A DNA stretch of 64,000 bases, from contig NZ_CP033204.1 in assembly GCF_022701295.1 (NCBI RefSeq), forward strand, positions 806,001-870,000. Reading direction: 5' to 3'. The notes under the pieces are model-generated. The model was not told the origin of the DNA and did no database searches. It saw nothing but the letters and a program-made list of their open reading frames with translations. The position numbers were made by a program, and so were the translations under genes. Within the stretch, counting starts at the first letter, position 1. The number at the start of each line of letters is the position of its first letter. Origin of the DNA: Sphingopyxis sp. YF1. Lineage in GTDB: Bacteria; Pseudomonadota; Alphaproteobacteria; Sphingomonadales; Sphingomonadaceae. Positions 34,955 to 52,391 of the stretch are shown here, piece by piece.

Positions 34955-35989
34955 TCAGTCGCGGGCGAAGCCCGGACGACGGAAGCTGTGCGAGAGACCG
35001 CGCGTGACGGGTTCGGGGCGGCGCACCAGCTGCTCGGCGGGAACAGGGGCAGGACGCTGCGCAATTTCCCAGGCGCTGACCGGCTGGCGGTTGGCCGGCT
35101 GTTCGCCCGCGAGGGCCGCGTCATAGGCAAGCTGCTCCTTGCGATCGAGGAAGCGTGCGCGCTTGAGCCGCTTGGCGAGCGTGGCAAACGGATTGTCGGC
35201 GGTCGGTCCGACGAGTGCCATCGCCTCGTGACGCCCCATGCTGCCGCTCGGCGCGGCGGCAAAGGCGGGCGTGGTGCGGCGCACCGGCTCTTCGGCGGCA
35301 CGCGGCGCGGGAATCGGTTCGGGATTTGCCAAGGGATCGGCGGTGCGGGCTGCGGTCGGCGCCGCGGGGACCCATTCGCTGTTTTCGGCGGTTTCGCCGA
35401 ACTCCCAGGCATCGGCGTCGCGCAAGGTACGACGGCGCCGTGCGAAGACGAGACCGGCACCGCCGATCAGCAGCAACGCGGCGGCGCCGCCGGCGACCTC
35501 CCAGGGGACAGCGCTGCCGTTTGCGACATGCTCGGCGGGTGCTGCTGCAGGGACGGGGTCAACCACCGGCGCAACCGGTGCAATCGCCGGCTCGGTGAGC
35601 TCGGGTATCGCGGCGTCGCGGGGCAGGGCTGCGGCTGCGGCGGGCAGGGTGGCCGCCGATGTCGCGCGTTCGGCGGGAGCGGCGCGCGCGGCGGTCCTGG
35701 CCGGCGCGCGCGGGGCCGCCTTGGTCTCGGCCCGGGGCGCCGCGGCGGCGGCCGCGGGTTCGGGGGCGGCGGGCTCGGGCGCAATGTCGAGCGGGACGCG
35801 CAGCACGGGCGCCGGAGCGGGAGCGCTTGCCGATGGCGCGGCCGTCGGGGCAACCGGCGGGACCATCACGGTCGGCGGTGCGGGCTGCGCCGCCGGGACT
35901 TCCTGCGCGAAGGCGCTCGGAGTGGACAGGACCAGGAACGCGGCAATCGCGCTCGCGGCGGGGCGGGAGAGGGGCGTCGTTTTCGTCAT
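34955..35989 (-). CDS. Exported, Ala/Pro-rich single-pass membrane protein, unknown function
   Basis: The 344-residue protein has a signal peptide (AIAAFLVLSTPSAFAQ), a low-complexity Ala/Pro region to about residue 175, a transmembrane helix near 185-203 (VAGGAAALLLIGGAGLVFA) and a basic stop-transfer RRRR. The cytoplasmic tail contains DNPFATLAKRLKRARFLDRK, which looks like the constrained part of the protein. The layout superficially resembles a cell-wall anchor tail, but the organism is Gram-negative. No family was recognised. ATG 35989 is set by the signal peptide. Confidence 0.7.
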   Translation of the reverse strand: MTKTTPLSRPAASAIAAFLVLSTPSAFAQEVPAAQPAPPTVMVPPVAPTAAPSASAPAPAPVLRVPLDIAPEPAAPEPAAAAAAPRAETKAAPRAPARTAARAAPAERATSAATLPAAAAALPRDAAIPELTEPAIAPVAPVVDPVPAAAPAEHVANGSAVPWEVAGGAAALLLIGGAGLVFARRRRTLRDADAWEFGETAENSEWVPAAPTAARTADPLANPEPIPAPRAAEEPVRRTTPAFAAAPSGSMGRHEAMALVGPTADNPFATLAKRLKRARFLDRKEQLAYDAALAGEQPANRQPVSAWEIAQRPAPVPAEQLVRRPEPVTRGLSHSFRRPGFARD

Positions 35990-36176
35990 AGTGACCGAAG
36001 AACGAATGCCGCGCGAAAAGCGCTGCCGAAACACGCCTGTTTCCGCGATGAATCGTGGCGACCGGACGACGCGGCGAAGATTCTCCGTCGTTTTGCCGCT
36101 GAATCCGGTCGGGAAAACGATCAGGTGCCTTTGCTGGAGGGTGCCGTCAGCAGCGGTCGAGGGCGGCGCGCTGCGG

Positions 36177-37625
36177 TCAGTCGGCCACCCAATTGCCGTG
36201 AAAGCCGGGCGGCACCCGGTGCGGCAGGTGTACGACGGCTTGCGGTGCCCCGGTAAAATCGTCGGCGTTGAGGATGACGAGGTCGGTGGTCTCGTCGTTC
36301 ATGTCGACCACGAGGCCGATGAGCCAGCCATCGTCTTCGGCCCCCTGCACGCTGCGCGGCACGAAGACGAATTCGCCGGGATGGCGGCCCGGGCCGAAAT
36401 CGCGTTCGGCCGTGGTGCCGCTTTCGAGGTCGTGGCGGAACAGGCGGGTATCGGCGAGCTGCCATTCGGCGCGTTCGCCGTCGGGGATCGCGACGCAATA
36501 GGCGTAGCGATAGGGCCGTGTCGTCAGCCGCTCGTCATAGCGCGGGAATTCCTGCGCATGGTCGTGGATGACGGTGCGCGTCGTGGTGCCCGCGGCGGGA
36601 TCGATCGTCCAGCGCTCCATGCGGGACTTTTCGCTGTCGGGGCCGCGTTTCGAGGTGGCGAACATCGTCTCGTGCGCGACGACATCGACGATCACCTTGC
36701 CGTCGGCACTCTCATGGGCGTTGGCGGGGTGAAAGACATAGCAGGGTTCGACCGGCACCCAGACGATGTTGTCACCGTTAGCATGGCGCGGCAGCAAGCC
36801 GACGCGCGCGGGGTGCGCGTCGTTCCACGCATAGGGGAAGCGATAGCCCGCAAGCAGCATCTTCATCGAGAAGGTCACGGGCAGGTCGAACACCAGCACG
36901 TAATTTTCGGTGATCGCGCAGTCGTGGATCGACGGGCCGTCGCTGACCGCGACCGCTTCCTCGCGCACGACATGGGCGTCCTTGTCGAGGACGACGTGCC
37001 AGACCTTGTTCGGCTCGTCGCCGCGATAGGTGATCGCGTGGGTTTCGCCGGTGAAGGGGTCGTGGTGCGGGTGCGCGGTGTAGGGGCCCGCGAGGGTGCC
37101 GTCGAAGGGGTTGTGCGCGATCGTGCCCAGCTCATAGTCGAGTTCGACCGGCTTGCCGCCCGCTTCGACGATTGCGAAGGTGCGGCCGGCGAGCCCGACG
37201 ACGTTGGTGTTGGGGGCATCGTTGCGATCCTCGCGCGGGCCCGGAGGCAGTTCTTCGCCCAGATGCGCGCACGCCTCGGTGCCGCGCACCCAGCGGTTGC
37301 GATACCAGTCGGCCCTGCCGCCCTCGATGCGGATGCCGTGCACCATGCCGGCGCCGGTGAACCAGTGATAGCTCGCGGGATCGGGCGCGATCGCGGGATT
37401 GGGGCCGTTGCGCAGGTAGCGGCCGGTGAGGCCGGCGGGGATCTCGCCGTCGACGCGCAGCGCCTCGAGCGTGAACTCCTCGGTCATCGGGGTGTGGATG
37501 CCGGTGAGGAAGGGGTGCGCGTCGGTGGGGCGGGGGAGGCGCTTGCGGTTGAAATCGGCGACCTTGCCGATGCCCTTGGTGACGGCGCTGCGGATGATCG
37601 TTTCGACGTGGCTGGCCATGGTCAT
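36177..37625 (-). CDS. Carotenoid oxygenase family (CCD-type) dioxygenase
   Basis: Non-haem iron dioxygenase of the carotenoid/stilbene cleavage family. The 482 residues hold the four Fe-binding His contexts in order: TAHPHHDP, SIHDCAITE, VFHPANAHE and, at the C-terminus, GFHGNWVAD. RYLRNGPNP and GAGMVHGIRIEGG are further family marks. Substrates in sphingomonads include apocarotenoids and lignin-derived stilbenes, and cannot be told apart here. It is divergent from a TetR regulator with an operator-like dyad between them. Confidence 0.9.
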   Translation of the reverse strand: MTMASHVETIIRSAVTKGIGKVADFNRKRLPRPTDAHPFLTGIHTPMTEEFTLEALRVDGEIPAGLTGRYLRNGPNPAIAPDPASYHWFTGAGMVHGIRIEGGRADWYRNRWVRGTEACAHLGEELPPGPREDRNDAPNTNVVGLAGRTFAIVEAGGKPVELDYELGTIAHNPFDGTLAGPYTAHPHHDPFTGETHAITYRGDEPNKVWHVVLDKDAHVVREEAVAVSDGPSIHDCAITENYVLVFDLPVTFSMKMLLAGYRFPYAWNDAHPARVGLLPRHANGDNIVWVPVEPCYVFHPANAHESADGKVIVDVVAHETMFATSKRGPDSEKSRMERWTIDPAAGTTTRTVIHDHAQEFPRYDERLTTRPYRYAYCVAIPDGERAEWQLADTRLFRHDLESGTTAERDFGPGRHPGEFVFVPRSVQGAEDDGWLIGLVVDMNDETTDLVILNADDFTGAPQAVVHLPHRVPPGFHGNWVAD

Positions 37626-37683
37626 GCTCCCGGTGGAAGTTGGCGAAGGTGCCGCGCACCGTGGGGTTGCGCGGCCGACTCGA

Positions 37684-37704
37684 AATGTTTACGTCGTTAT
37701 CATT
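37684..37704. promoter_or_regulatory. Operator-like dyad between carotenoid oxygenase and TetR genes
   Basis: AATGTTTAC-GTC-GTTATCATT is a 9-3-9 near-palindrome (7 of 9 pairs match), 27 bases before the tetR ATG and 58 bases from the oxygenase ATG. It is the likely TetR binding site for both genes. Confidence 0.6.
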
Positions 37705-37731
37705 GTGGCGATCGAAGGTAACAGTGTCAAC

Positions 37732-38319
37732 ATGAAAAGCGGGACGGATGCGAAGGCGGCGGGCAAGGGCGGCGCCTATCACCACGGCGACCTGCGCGCG
37801 GCGGTGATCGCGGCGGGGCTGGAGCGGCTTGCGGCGGGCGAGGACGATCTGGGGCTGCGCGCGCTGGCGCGCGACGTGGGGGTGAGCGCGACCGCGCTCT
37901 ATCGCCACTTCCCCGACAAGGAAGCGCTGCTCGATGCGCTTGCCGACGAAGGGTTGCGGCGGCTCGGCGCCCTGCAGGCGCAGGCCTGGCTCAAGGCCGG
38001 GGGCGGCTCGGCGGGGTTCAGGGCGACGGGGATCGCCTATGTCCGCTTCGCGCACGACGAGCCCGCGCTGTTCCGGCTGAGCTTCACGCGGCGGATGCCC
38101 GATCGCAAGGAAGAGGGCGACGGCGGCGAGGTCGCCTATAACCTGCTCCGCGCCGGGGTGGGCGAGGCGCTGCCCGGGGTGACCAATCCCGACGTGGCCG
38201 CGCTCCACGCCTGGTCGTTGGTCCACGGCCTCGCGATGCTGATCCTCGATCGCCGCATCGACTGGGACGAGGCGATGGTCGCCGATGTCGTCGGTCTGAC
38301 TTTCGGCGGGGTCGCCTGA
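37732..38319 (+). CDS. TetR-family regulator (WHG-domain type)
   Basis: The 195-residue protein has an N-terminal helix-turn-helix preceded by AYHHGDLRAAVIAAGLERL, with LGLRALARDVGVSATALYRHFPDKEALLDAL as the recognition region. The C-terminal domain has FRATGIAYVRFAHDEPALFRLSF, the usual WHG-type ligand domain. It is expected to repress itself and the divergent carotenoid oxygenase. ATG 37732 is supported by homology, while an upstream open frame has none. Confidence 0.9.
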   Translation: MKSGTDAKAAGKGGAYHHGDLRAAVIAAGLERLAAGEDDLGLRALARDVGVSATALYRHFPDKEALLDALADEGLRRLGALQAQAWLKAGGGSAGFRATGIAYVRFAHDEPALFRLSFTRRMPDRKEEGDGGEVAYNLLRAGVGEALPGVTNPDVAALHAWSLVHGLAMLILDRRIDWDEAMVADVVGLTFGGVA

Positions 38320-38398
38320 GCCTTCGCTTTGTCGCAAATCGGCGCTATCTGCCAATTATGTTAGCGCTTTCTTTGCCATTGTCGGCCAGCGTGCCGGC

Positions 38399-40183
38399 AT
38401 GACGCGGTCGCAGTCCCCCCGGGTCGAGGCGCTCTTATGGGCATTGCTGGTGGCGCTTGGCTATTTTCTGCTCGCCAGCCTGTCGCTCAACGCGACGAAG
38501 GGCGCCGACAATGTCGCCGCGGTCTGGGCGCCGAGCGGCTATTTCCTCGCGCTGCTGCTCCTGATGGCGCCGCGCGCGCGCGCGGCGGCCTTTGGCGGGA
38601 TGATCCTCGCCAGCGGCGCCGCCAACCTGCTCAGCGGCGCACCGTTGCTGCCGTCGGTGGCCCTGACCACGGCCAACACGGTCGAAGGCGCGGTCGCGCT
38701 GTGGCTGATCAACGCCCGCGAAAAGGGCGTCCTGTCGTTCATGGTGCCGCGTTCGGTGGTCAACTTCTGCGTCGGCACGATCACCGCAAGCTTCGTCAGC
38801 GCCAGCCTGGCGACCGTGCTGACGGGTGGCAGCTTCGATTTTTTCCGGTCGTGGCTGACGACCGTCGCGCTGGGCATGCTGATCGTCGCGCCGCCGATCG
38901 TGATGCTGGCGCGGCTCGCCGCCTCGGGCCTGCTGCGCCAGACCGGCCGCGCGACGATCGCCGAGGCGGTGGTGATGCTGACGGGCGGTGCGGCGATCAC
39001 CGTCGCCTGTTTCTCGCAGGCCGAATTCCCGGTGACGTTCCTTCCCTGCGTCGCGGTCGTTATCGCCGCCTACCGCCTCGGCCCGTTCGGCGCCGCGGCG
39101 GGCGTGCTGATCGTCACCATCATCACCTCGTGGATGACGGGCCGCGGGATGGGGCCGATCGCGGGCATGGATGCGCGGCCCGAGGTGATCGTCCTCTTCC
39201 TGCAATTCTACCTGCTGACGCTGCTCGCAACGGCCTTGCCGCTCGCGGCGCTGCTCGTCGGGCGCCAGCGGCTCGCCAAGCGGCTCGAACAGAGCAACCG
39301 CTGGCTGCTCCAGGCCGAGGCGGCGGCGCTCGTCGGCCACTGGCGCGTCGACCTGGTGCGCGGGACGATCCAGTGGTCGGACCAGGCCTATCGCATCCAC
39401 GGCATCGAACCCGGCACGCCGATGACGATCGAGAGCAGCCTCGACCTCTACGTGCCCGAAGACGCGACGCGGATGCGCGCGATGCTGATGCAGGCGGTGG
39501 GCAGCGGCGGCGCGTTCGAATATCAGGGCCAGATCATCCGCCCCGACGACGAGGTACGCGACATTTCCTCGCACGGATCGGTCGAGTTCGGGCGCGGGGG
39601 CAAGCCCGTAGGCATTTTCGGCACGATTCAGGACGTCACCCAGAGCGTCGAGAATGCGCGCATGCTGGAAGCCGCGCGCAACGATGCCGAAGCGGCGGCG
39701 AACACCGATGCGCTGACCGGCTTGCCGAACCGGCGCTACACGCTGGCGGTGCTGGCCGACGCGATGGAGCGTGCGGCGCGTACCGGGGCGCCGCTCGCGG
39801 TCGGGATCTTCGACATCGACCATTTCAAGCGCGTCAACGACGTGCACGGGCATGCGGTCGGCGATCTGGTGATCCGCCGCGTCGGGCGACGCGCCAAGGC
39901 GTCGCTGCGCGAGGAGGATGTGGTCGGGCGTTTCGGCGGCGAGGAGTTCGTGTGCATCTTTCAGGGGCCCAGCGCCCACGCCGCCGAACTGGTCGCCGAA
40001 CGCGTCCGTGCGGCGATCGCGGCTGACGACAGCGCTGCCGACGGGGCCCCGGGGGCGACGGTCAGTATCGGGCTGGCGGTCTATTCGGGCGAGGCCGGCG
40101 TCGAGGAATTGCTCGAGCGCGCCGACGAGGCGCTTTACGCCGCCAAGCGCGCGGGACGGAACCGGCTGCGCATGGCGGCGTGA
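38399..40183 (+). CDS. Diguanylate cyclase with MASE1 sensor and PAS domain
   Basis: The 594-residue protein has eight or so membrane helices in an N-terminal MASE1 region (about 1-290; NVAAVWAPSGYFLALLLL), a PAS domain (about 305-425; GHWRVDLVRGTIQWSDQAYRIHGIEPG) and a GGDEF domain (about 435-592) starting with DALTGLPNRR. The active site is GGEEF at 513-517, competent for cyclic-di-GMP synthesis, and the inhibitory RxxD I-site is REED at 504-507. No EAL domain is present. The signal sensed is unknown. The gene appears monocistronic. Confidence 0.93.
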   Translation: MTRSQSPRVEALLWALLVALGYFLLASLSLNATKGADNVAAVWAPSGYFLALLLLMAPRARAAAFGGMILASGAANLLSGAPLLPSVALTTANTVEGAVALWLINAREKGVLSFMVPRSVVNFCVGTITASFVSASLATVLTGGSFDFFRSWLTTVALGMLIVAPPIVMLARLAASGLLRQTGRATIAEAVVMLTGGAAITVACFSQAEFPVTFLPCVAVVIAAYRLGPFGAAAGVLIVTIITSWMTGRGMGPIAGMDARPEVIVLFLQFYLLTLLATALPLAALLVGRQRLAKRLEQSNRWLLQAEAAALVGHWRVDLVRGTIQWSDQAYRIHGIEPGTPMTIESSLDLYVPEDATRMRAMLMQAVGSGGAFEYQGQIIRPDDEVRDISSHGSVEFGRGGKPVGIFGTIQDVTQSVENARMLEAARNDAEAAANTDALTGLPNRRYTLAVLADAMERAARTGAPLAVGIFDIDHFKRVNDVHGHAVGDLVIRRVGRRAKASLREEDVVGRFGGEEFVCIFQGPSAHAAELVAERVRAAIAADDSAADGAPGATVSIGLAVYSGEAGVEELLERADEALYAAKRAGRNRLRMAA

Positions 40184-40455
40184 TTCGCGGTCGCGGTCGC
40201 GGCGCCGGTCCAAAAGCGCGGAAATGGAGCATCGTCGTGCGGCAAAGGCCGGGCGGGCCCCGATCGCGGACACTATTGGGTGGTCCGTGCTAACCATTTA
40301 ATAGAAGGAATATTTTTCCATTTATTTTGGTAGATTCCTTGATTTGAATCCTTGTTCCGCAATGGATATTTATTGGTGAAACAGATGCTTGATGTGAAAT
40401 GGAAATGACGTAATCTGACGTGGTAAATATTGACCAGATGCTCCGGGGGGAAGCA
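40184..40455. other. AT-rich upstream region of the uracil-type permease
   Basis: These 272 bases hold no gene. The part 40290-40440 is strikingly AT-rich for this genome and likely contains the permease promoter; TTGAAT (40344-40349) and TATTTA (40367-40372) with a 17-base gap are one weak candidate. A GGGGGGAAG serves as the ribosome site. Confidence 0.5.
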
Positions 40456-41802
40456 ATGACTGATCACGTTACCGCCACCGAAAATCACGTCTATTTGCCC
40501 GAGGATGAAGTTCCGCTTCCTCTCGCGGCGACGCTGGGTATCCAGCATGTTCTGGCGATGTTCGGAGCCACCGTTCTGGCCCCCATATTGATGGGTTTCG
40601 ATCCGAATACGGCGATCTTCCTGTCGGGTATTGCAACGATCGTCTTCATTCTGGTCACGCGGAAGCGCGTTCCAAGTTATCTGGGGTCCTCCTTTGCCTT
40701 CATCGCCGCGGTTGCCGTGGCGTCTGGCTATTCGGGCAACGGGCCCAATCCCAATCTTCCCGTCGCGCTGGGCGGCATCGTCGTTGCCGGCATCCTGTAC
40801 GGCATCGTCGCGATCGTCGTGATGCTGGCGGGGTACCGGTTCATCGAGCGGCTGTTTCCCGATGTGGTGAGCGGAACGATCGTCGGCATCATCGGCATCA
40901 GCCTGGCGGGGGTCGCGATCAACCAGATCGGTGCGGATCCCTTTGGTGTCATGGCCGCGCTGCTGACGCTGGGCGTCGTCGTGGCGTGGAGCGTCTATGC
41001 GCCGGGCCGCTTTGCGCGCGGCGCGCGCTCGGGCAATCCGATGCTGCGGATCTTCGAGATCGTGCCGATCATCATCGGCGGATTGGCCGGCTACACCTTT
41101 TACGTGGTCGGCGCGAACATGTTCGGCCGCGCGGATCCCGTGGACATGGGGGCGATCGCCGCCGCGCCATGGTTTGGCCTGCCGACCTTCACCGCGCCGG
41201 TCTTCAATCTCCAGGCGTGCCTGACCGTCGCGCCGGTGGTGATCGTGCTCGTCGCCGAAAACCTGGAGCATGTGAAAGCGATCGGCGCGATGATCGATCG
41301 CGACCTGAACGATCAGGTCGGGCGGACCTTTCTGGGCGACGCGATCGGCACGACCTTTTCGGGCATGCTTGGCGGTCCGGGGCTGACGACCTATGCCGAA
41401 AATATGGCGGTGATGCGCCTGTCCAACAATTTCGCGTCGGTGACCTTCGTTGTTGCGGGCCTCTTCGCGATGGTCCTCGGCTTCTCGCCCAAGTTCGGCG
41501 CGGTGATCCAGTCGATCCCGATGCCCGTCATCGGCGGGTTGTCGCTGGCGATGTTCGGCCTGATCACGGCGGCGGCCGGGTCGATCTGGCAGCGCGGCAT
41601 CCGGCAGGGGACGATCAACTTCCTCGAAACCCGCACCTTGCTGGTGGTCGGCATCGGGCTGGTCGTCGGGGCCGGGAACCTGACCTTCAAATTCTATGGA
41701 GCGGAGATCAGCGGTATCGTCAGCGCGACGCTGGTGACGGTCATCCTCTATCACCTCCTCCATATCGGCCGCCGTCCTGCCACGGCGCCGGCGGCGTCCT
41801 GA
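40456..41802 (+). CDS. NCS2-family nucleobase permease, uracil type
   Basis: The 448-residue protein with up to 14 membrane segments shows LGIQHVLAMFGATVLAP at the start, VAENLEHVKAIGAM (the glutamate of the NCS2 substrate site) and GGPGLTTYAENMAVM with the second conserved Glu. These resemble UraA and RutG and so point to uracil or related pyrimidines. No pyrimidine catabolism genes are adjacent. ATG 40456 is favoured over a longer frame by its strong ribosome site. Confidence 0.9.
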   Translation: MTDHVTATENHVYLPEDEVPLPLAATLGIQHVLAMFGATVLAPILMGFDPNTAIFLSGIATIVFILVTRKRVPSYLGSSFAFIAAVAVASGYSGNGPNPNLPVALGGIVVAGILYGIVAIVVMLAGYRFIERLFPDVVSGTIVGIIGISLAGVAINQIGADPFGVMAALLTLGVVVAWSVYAPGRFARGARSGNPMLRIFEIVPIIIGGLAGYTFYVVGANMFGRADPVDMGAIAAAPWFGLPTFTAPVFNLQACLTVAPVVIVLVAENLEHVKAIGAMIDRDLNDQVGRTFLGDAIGTTFSGMLGGPGLTTYAENMAVMRLSNNFASVTFVVAGLFAMVLGFSPKFGAVIQSIPMPVIGGLSLAMFGLITAAAGSIWQRGIRQGTINFLETRTLLVVGIGLVVGAGNLTFKFYGAEISGIVSATLVTVILYHLLHIGRRPATAPAAS

Positions 41803-41835
41803 CCCGCCCCCGGGGCATGCCATTGGGAGAGGGTT

Positions 41836-42507
41836 ATGGCGGAAACGAACAATCGGCGCGCGACCGGCGCAGAGGGCAAGGATGCGGTCGTCATCCCGAA
41901 GCGGGTCGAGCAGGTCATCACCGTGCTGTCGGGGATTGTCGGCATATTCGGTCCGATCGTCACCTTTTTCTCGGGGGCGAGCACGCAGACCTTTCTGGTC
42001 ATCGCGCTCGTCTCGTTCGTGCTGCTCGCGGTCACGGGAATCTTCTTTACCGGGCGCAACATCCTGCTGGCGCGCATCATCAACGTGCTGGCCGTGGTGG
42101 TGGTCACCGGTTCGGCGGCGATCTATTTCCTGCTCGGCGATTTTGCGACGGCCGAAGAGGTGCCGCGCCCGCCGCGGCTCGAGGTGAAGGCCTGGGTGGA
42201 CCTGTCGGACATCGAGAAGCTGCCCGACGGTTCGGTGATGAAGATCCAGGGCGACGGCAAGAAGGGCGCGTTCGAGCAATATATCATGCCGGTCGAAGTC
42301 TATACGCCGAACGCGTCGGCTTCGACGCTGCTGCGCCGGATTCCCGGCTATTTCGCCGATTTCGAGCCCGGCGAAACCGTCACCGCCAGCGTTTGCGGGC
42401 TCGAGTTCGAACTGGCGACTTATCCCAAGACCGACGAGCGCTATACCGACCAGATGTCCTTTCTGATCCCGGTGCCCGAATCGAGCGCCAAGAATTGCGA
42501 CAAGTGA
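41836..42507 (+). CDS. Membrane protein of unknown function
   Basis: The 223-residue protein has an N-terminal membrane region with three hydrophobic segments (about 25-45, 52-72 and 78-100), followed by a soluble domain of about 115 residues starting PRPPRLEVKAWVDL and ending in a Cys-Asp-Lys tail. It contains two Cys at about 186 and 221. No family was recognised. It begins 33 bases after the permease and may share its transcript. Confidence 0.65.
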   Translation: MAETNNRRATGAEGKDAVVIPKRVEQVITVLSGIVGIFGPIVTFFSGASTQTFLVIALVSFVLLAVTGIFFTGRNILLARIINVLAVVVVTGSAAIYFLLGDFATAEEVPRPPRLEVKAWVDLSDIEKLPDGSVMKIQGDGKKGAFEQYIMPVEVYTPNASASTLLRRIPGYFADFEPGETVTASVCGLEFELATYPKTDERYTDQMSFLIPVPESSAKNCDK

Positions 42508-42539
42508 GAACGCGCCGCGCCGCGTTCGGGGCGGGGCCG

Positions 42540-42568
42540 TTGACTCGGCGCCCCCCCAATCCTATATC
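42540..42568 (+). promoter_or_regulatory. Housekeeping promoter of rpoB-rpoC
   Basis: TTGACT (42540-42545) and TATATC (42563-42568) are separated by exactly 17 bases, about 175 bases before rpoB. This is the best sigma-70-type match in the window. Confidence 0.75.
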
Positions 42569-42746
42569 GCCGTCACACCCCATCGTCCGAGATAGAGCCT
42601 GACTTTGCGCAGCGGGCTGTACGGATAGGGCGGCGGGGATTTCGACAGGCGTTGGAAAGCTGCGGTAAACCGGCAACGGTTGCCTGCGGCTTTTTTCGCG
42701 TCGACGCGCTCGCGAGCTGAATTTTTTGAAGGCGAGACAATCACTT

Positions 42747-46925
<4,179 letters not shown>

Positions 46926-46938
46926 GATCTTTTCCTCA

Positions 46939-46962
46939 CCCCTCCCGCTTCGGCGGGAGGGG
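46939..46962 (+). other. UUCG-capped hairpin between rpoB and rpoC
   Basis: CCCCTCCCGC-TTCG-GCGGGAGGGG forms a perfect 10-bp stem with a very stable cUUCGg loop, 13 bases after the rpoB stop and 17 bases before the rpoC start. There is no T-run, so it is not a simple terminator; it may be an RNA-processing or stability element. Confidence 0.8.
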
Positions 46963-46979
46963 AAGATGGAGCCTGAAAT

Positions 46980-51263
<4,284 letters not shown>

Positions 51264-51294
51264 GCGCCGCGGCCTTCCGGCCTGAATGAAAAAG

Positions 51295-51327
51295 AGCCCC
51301 GCCGGAGCGATCCGGCGGGGCTTTTTC
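51295..51327 (+). terminator. Rho-independent terminator of rpoB-rpoC
   Basis: A perfect 12-bp stem, AGCCCCGCCGGA (51295-51306) and TCCGGCGGGGCT (51311-51322) with a GCGA loop, is followed by TTTTT and flanked on the left by an A-run. Confidence 0.95.
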
Positions 51328-51410
51328 ATGCGCGTGGCGGTGCGATGCGCGCGCCCCGCGGCGCCGGTTTGATTTGAATGCGGGGTGGCGGCGGTGGTAG
51401 GGCGGCCGGC

Positions 51411-52037
51411 ATGATCGATGTTCCCTTGTTTCTCGCTTTTCTGGTCGCTGCCGCGATCCTGACGGTCACCCCCGGGGTCGATACCGCGATGGTGCTGCGC
51501 GCGGCGACCGTCGACGGCCGCCGGGCCGGCATCGCGGCTTCCGCCGGGATCATCTTGGGCTGCCTGATCTGGGGCGCTGCGGTGTCGCTGGGGCTGGGGG
51601 CGGTGCTGAAGGCATCGGAACTGGCCTATGCGGTCGTCAAATTTGCCGGTGCGGCCTATCTTGTCTGGCTGGGCGCGAAGCTTCTGCTGCATCCGCGCGC
51701 GGTGCTGGAAGGCGCCGCGGACGGCGCCGCGAGCAGTCGCCGCGATGCATTCGGCAGGGGCTTCCTGACGAACATGCTCAATCCGAAGATCGGTATATTC
51801 TATATTACCTTCCTGCCCCAGTTCGTGCCGGCGGGGGCGGATGTCGCCGGATATTCCTTCTTCCTCGCGGGGGTGCACATCCTGCTGACCCTCGTCTGGT
51901 TCGCGGTGCTGATCGCGGCGACCGCGCCGCTCGGAAAGTTCCTGCGCAAACCGAGCGCAATCGGCGGGCTCGACCGGTTGACCGGCGGTATCTTTGTCGC
52001 GTTCGGGCTGAAGCTCGCGACATCGTCGGCCCGCTGA
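51411..52037 (+). CDS. LysE/RhtB-family exporter
   Basis: The 208-residue protein with six hydrophobic segments has the family start LFLAFLVAAAILTVTPGVDTAMVLRAA and the middle block GRGFLTNMLNPKIGIFYITFLPQFV. Members export amino acids such as threonine, homoserine or lysine; the substrate is unknown here. ATG 51411 is chosen by homology, while an upstream open frame is Gly-rich and unsupported. Confidence 0.9.
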   Translation: MIDVPLFLAFLVAAAILTVTPGVDTAMVLRAATVDGRRAGIAASAGIILGCLIWGAAVSLGLGAVLKASELAYAVVKFAGAAYLVWLGAKLLLHPRAVLEGAADGAASSRRDAFGRGFLTNMLNPKIGIFYITFLPQFVPAGADVAGYSFFLAGVHILLTLVWFAVLIAATAPLGKFLRKPSAIGGLDRLTGGIFVAFGLKLATSSAR

Positions 52038-52145
52038 GCCGCGGACCCCGACGCAAGGCCCGCCGGTCAGACCGGCGGGCCCCTGTGCGTGGAAATATGC
52101 GGGCCGGTGCGACGGCGCCTGAACGGCGGCCGGCCCGGGGCTGCG

Positions 52146-52325
52146 TTACGGCGCGAGGATCGCGACGGTGATATACAGCAGCAGCGGCAGGCCGAAGCCC
52201 AGAAGCGTCAGGCCGACGAAGCCGACGCGCGTCCACAAGACGTCGATGCCGAAGTGGTCGGCCATGCCGGCGCAGACGCCGAAGACCATGCCATCGCGAC
52301 GATTCTTGCGAAAACCCTGTTTCAT
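52146..52325 (-). CDS. pspC: PspC-domain protein
   Basis: The 59-residue protein with a PspC fold contains FRKNRRDGMVFGVCAGMADHFGID, then LWTRVGFVGLTLLGFGLPLLLYITVAIL as the membrane segment. In enterobacteria PspC senses secretin stress with PspB. ATG 52325 follows AAAGGA by 5-6 bases; ATG 52340 is possible but lacks a site. It is the second gene of a short minus-strand unit behind a sigma-54-like promoter, with a 42-residue membrane protein first. No pspA, pspB or pspF gene is in the window. Confidence 0.88.
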   Translation of the reverse strand: MKQGFRKNRRDGMVFGVCAGMADHFGIDVLWTRVGFVGLTLLGFGLPLLLYITVAILAP

Positions 52326-52391
52326 TTCTGTCCTTTCCATCCCGGCCAGGGAGGCCGGCGTTTTAGGTGGCGTGGTGGCGGGGCCAGCCGA

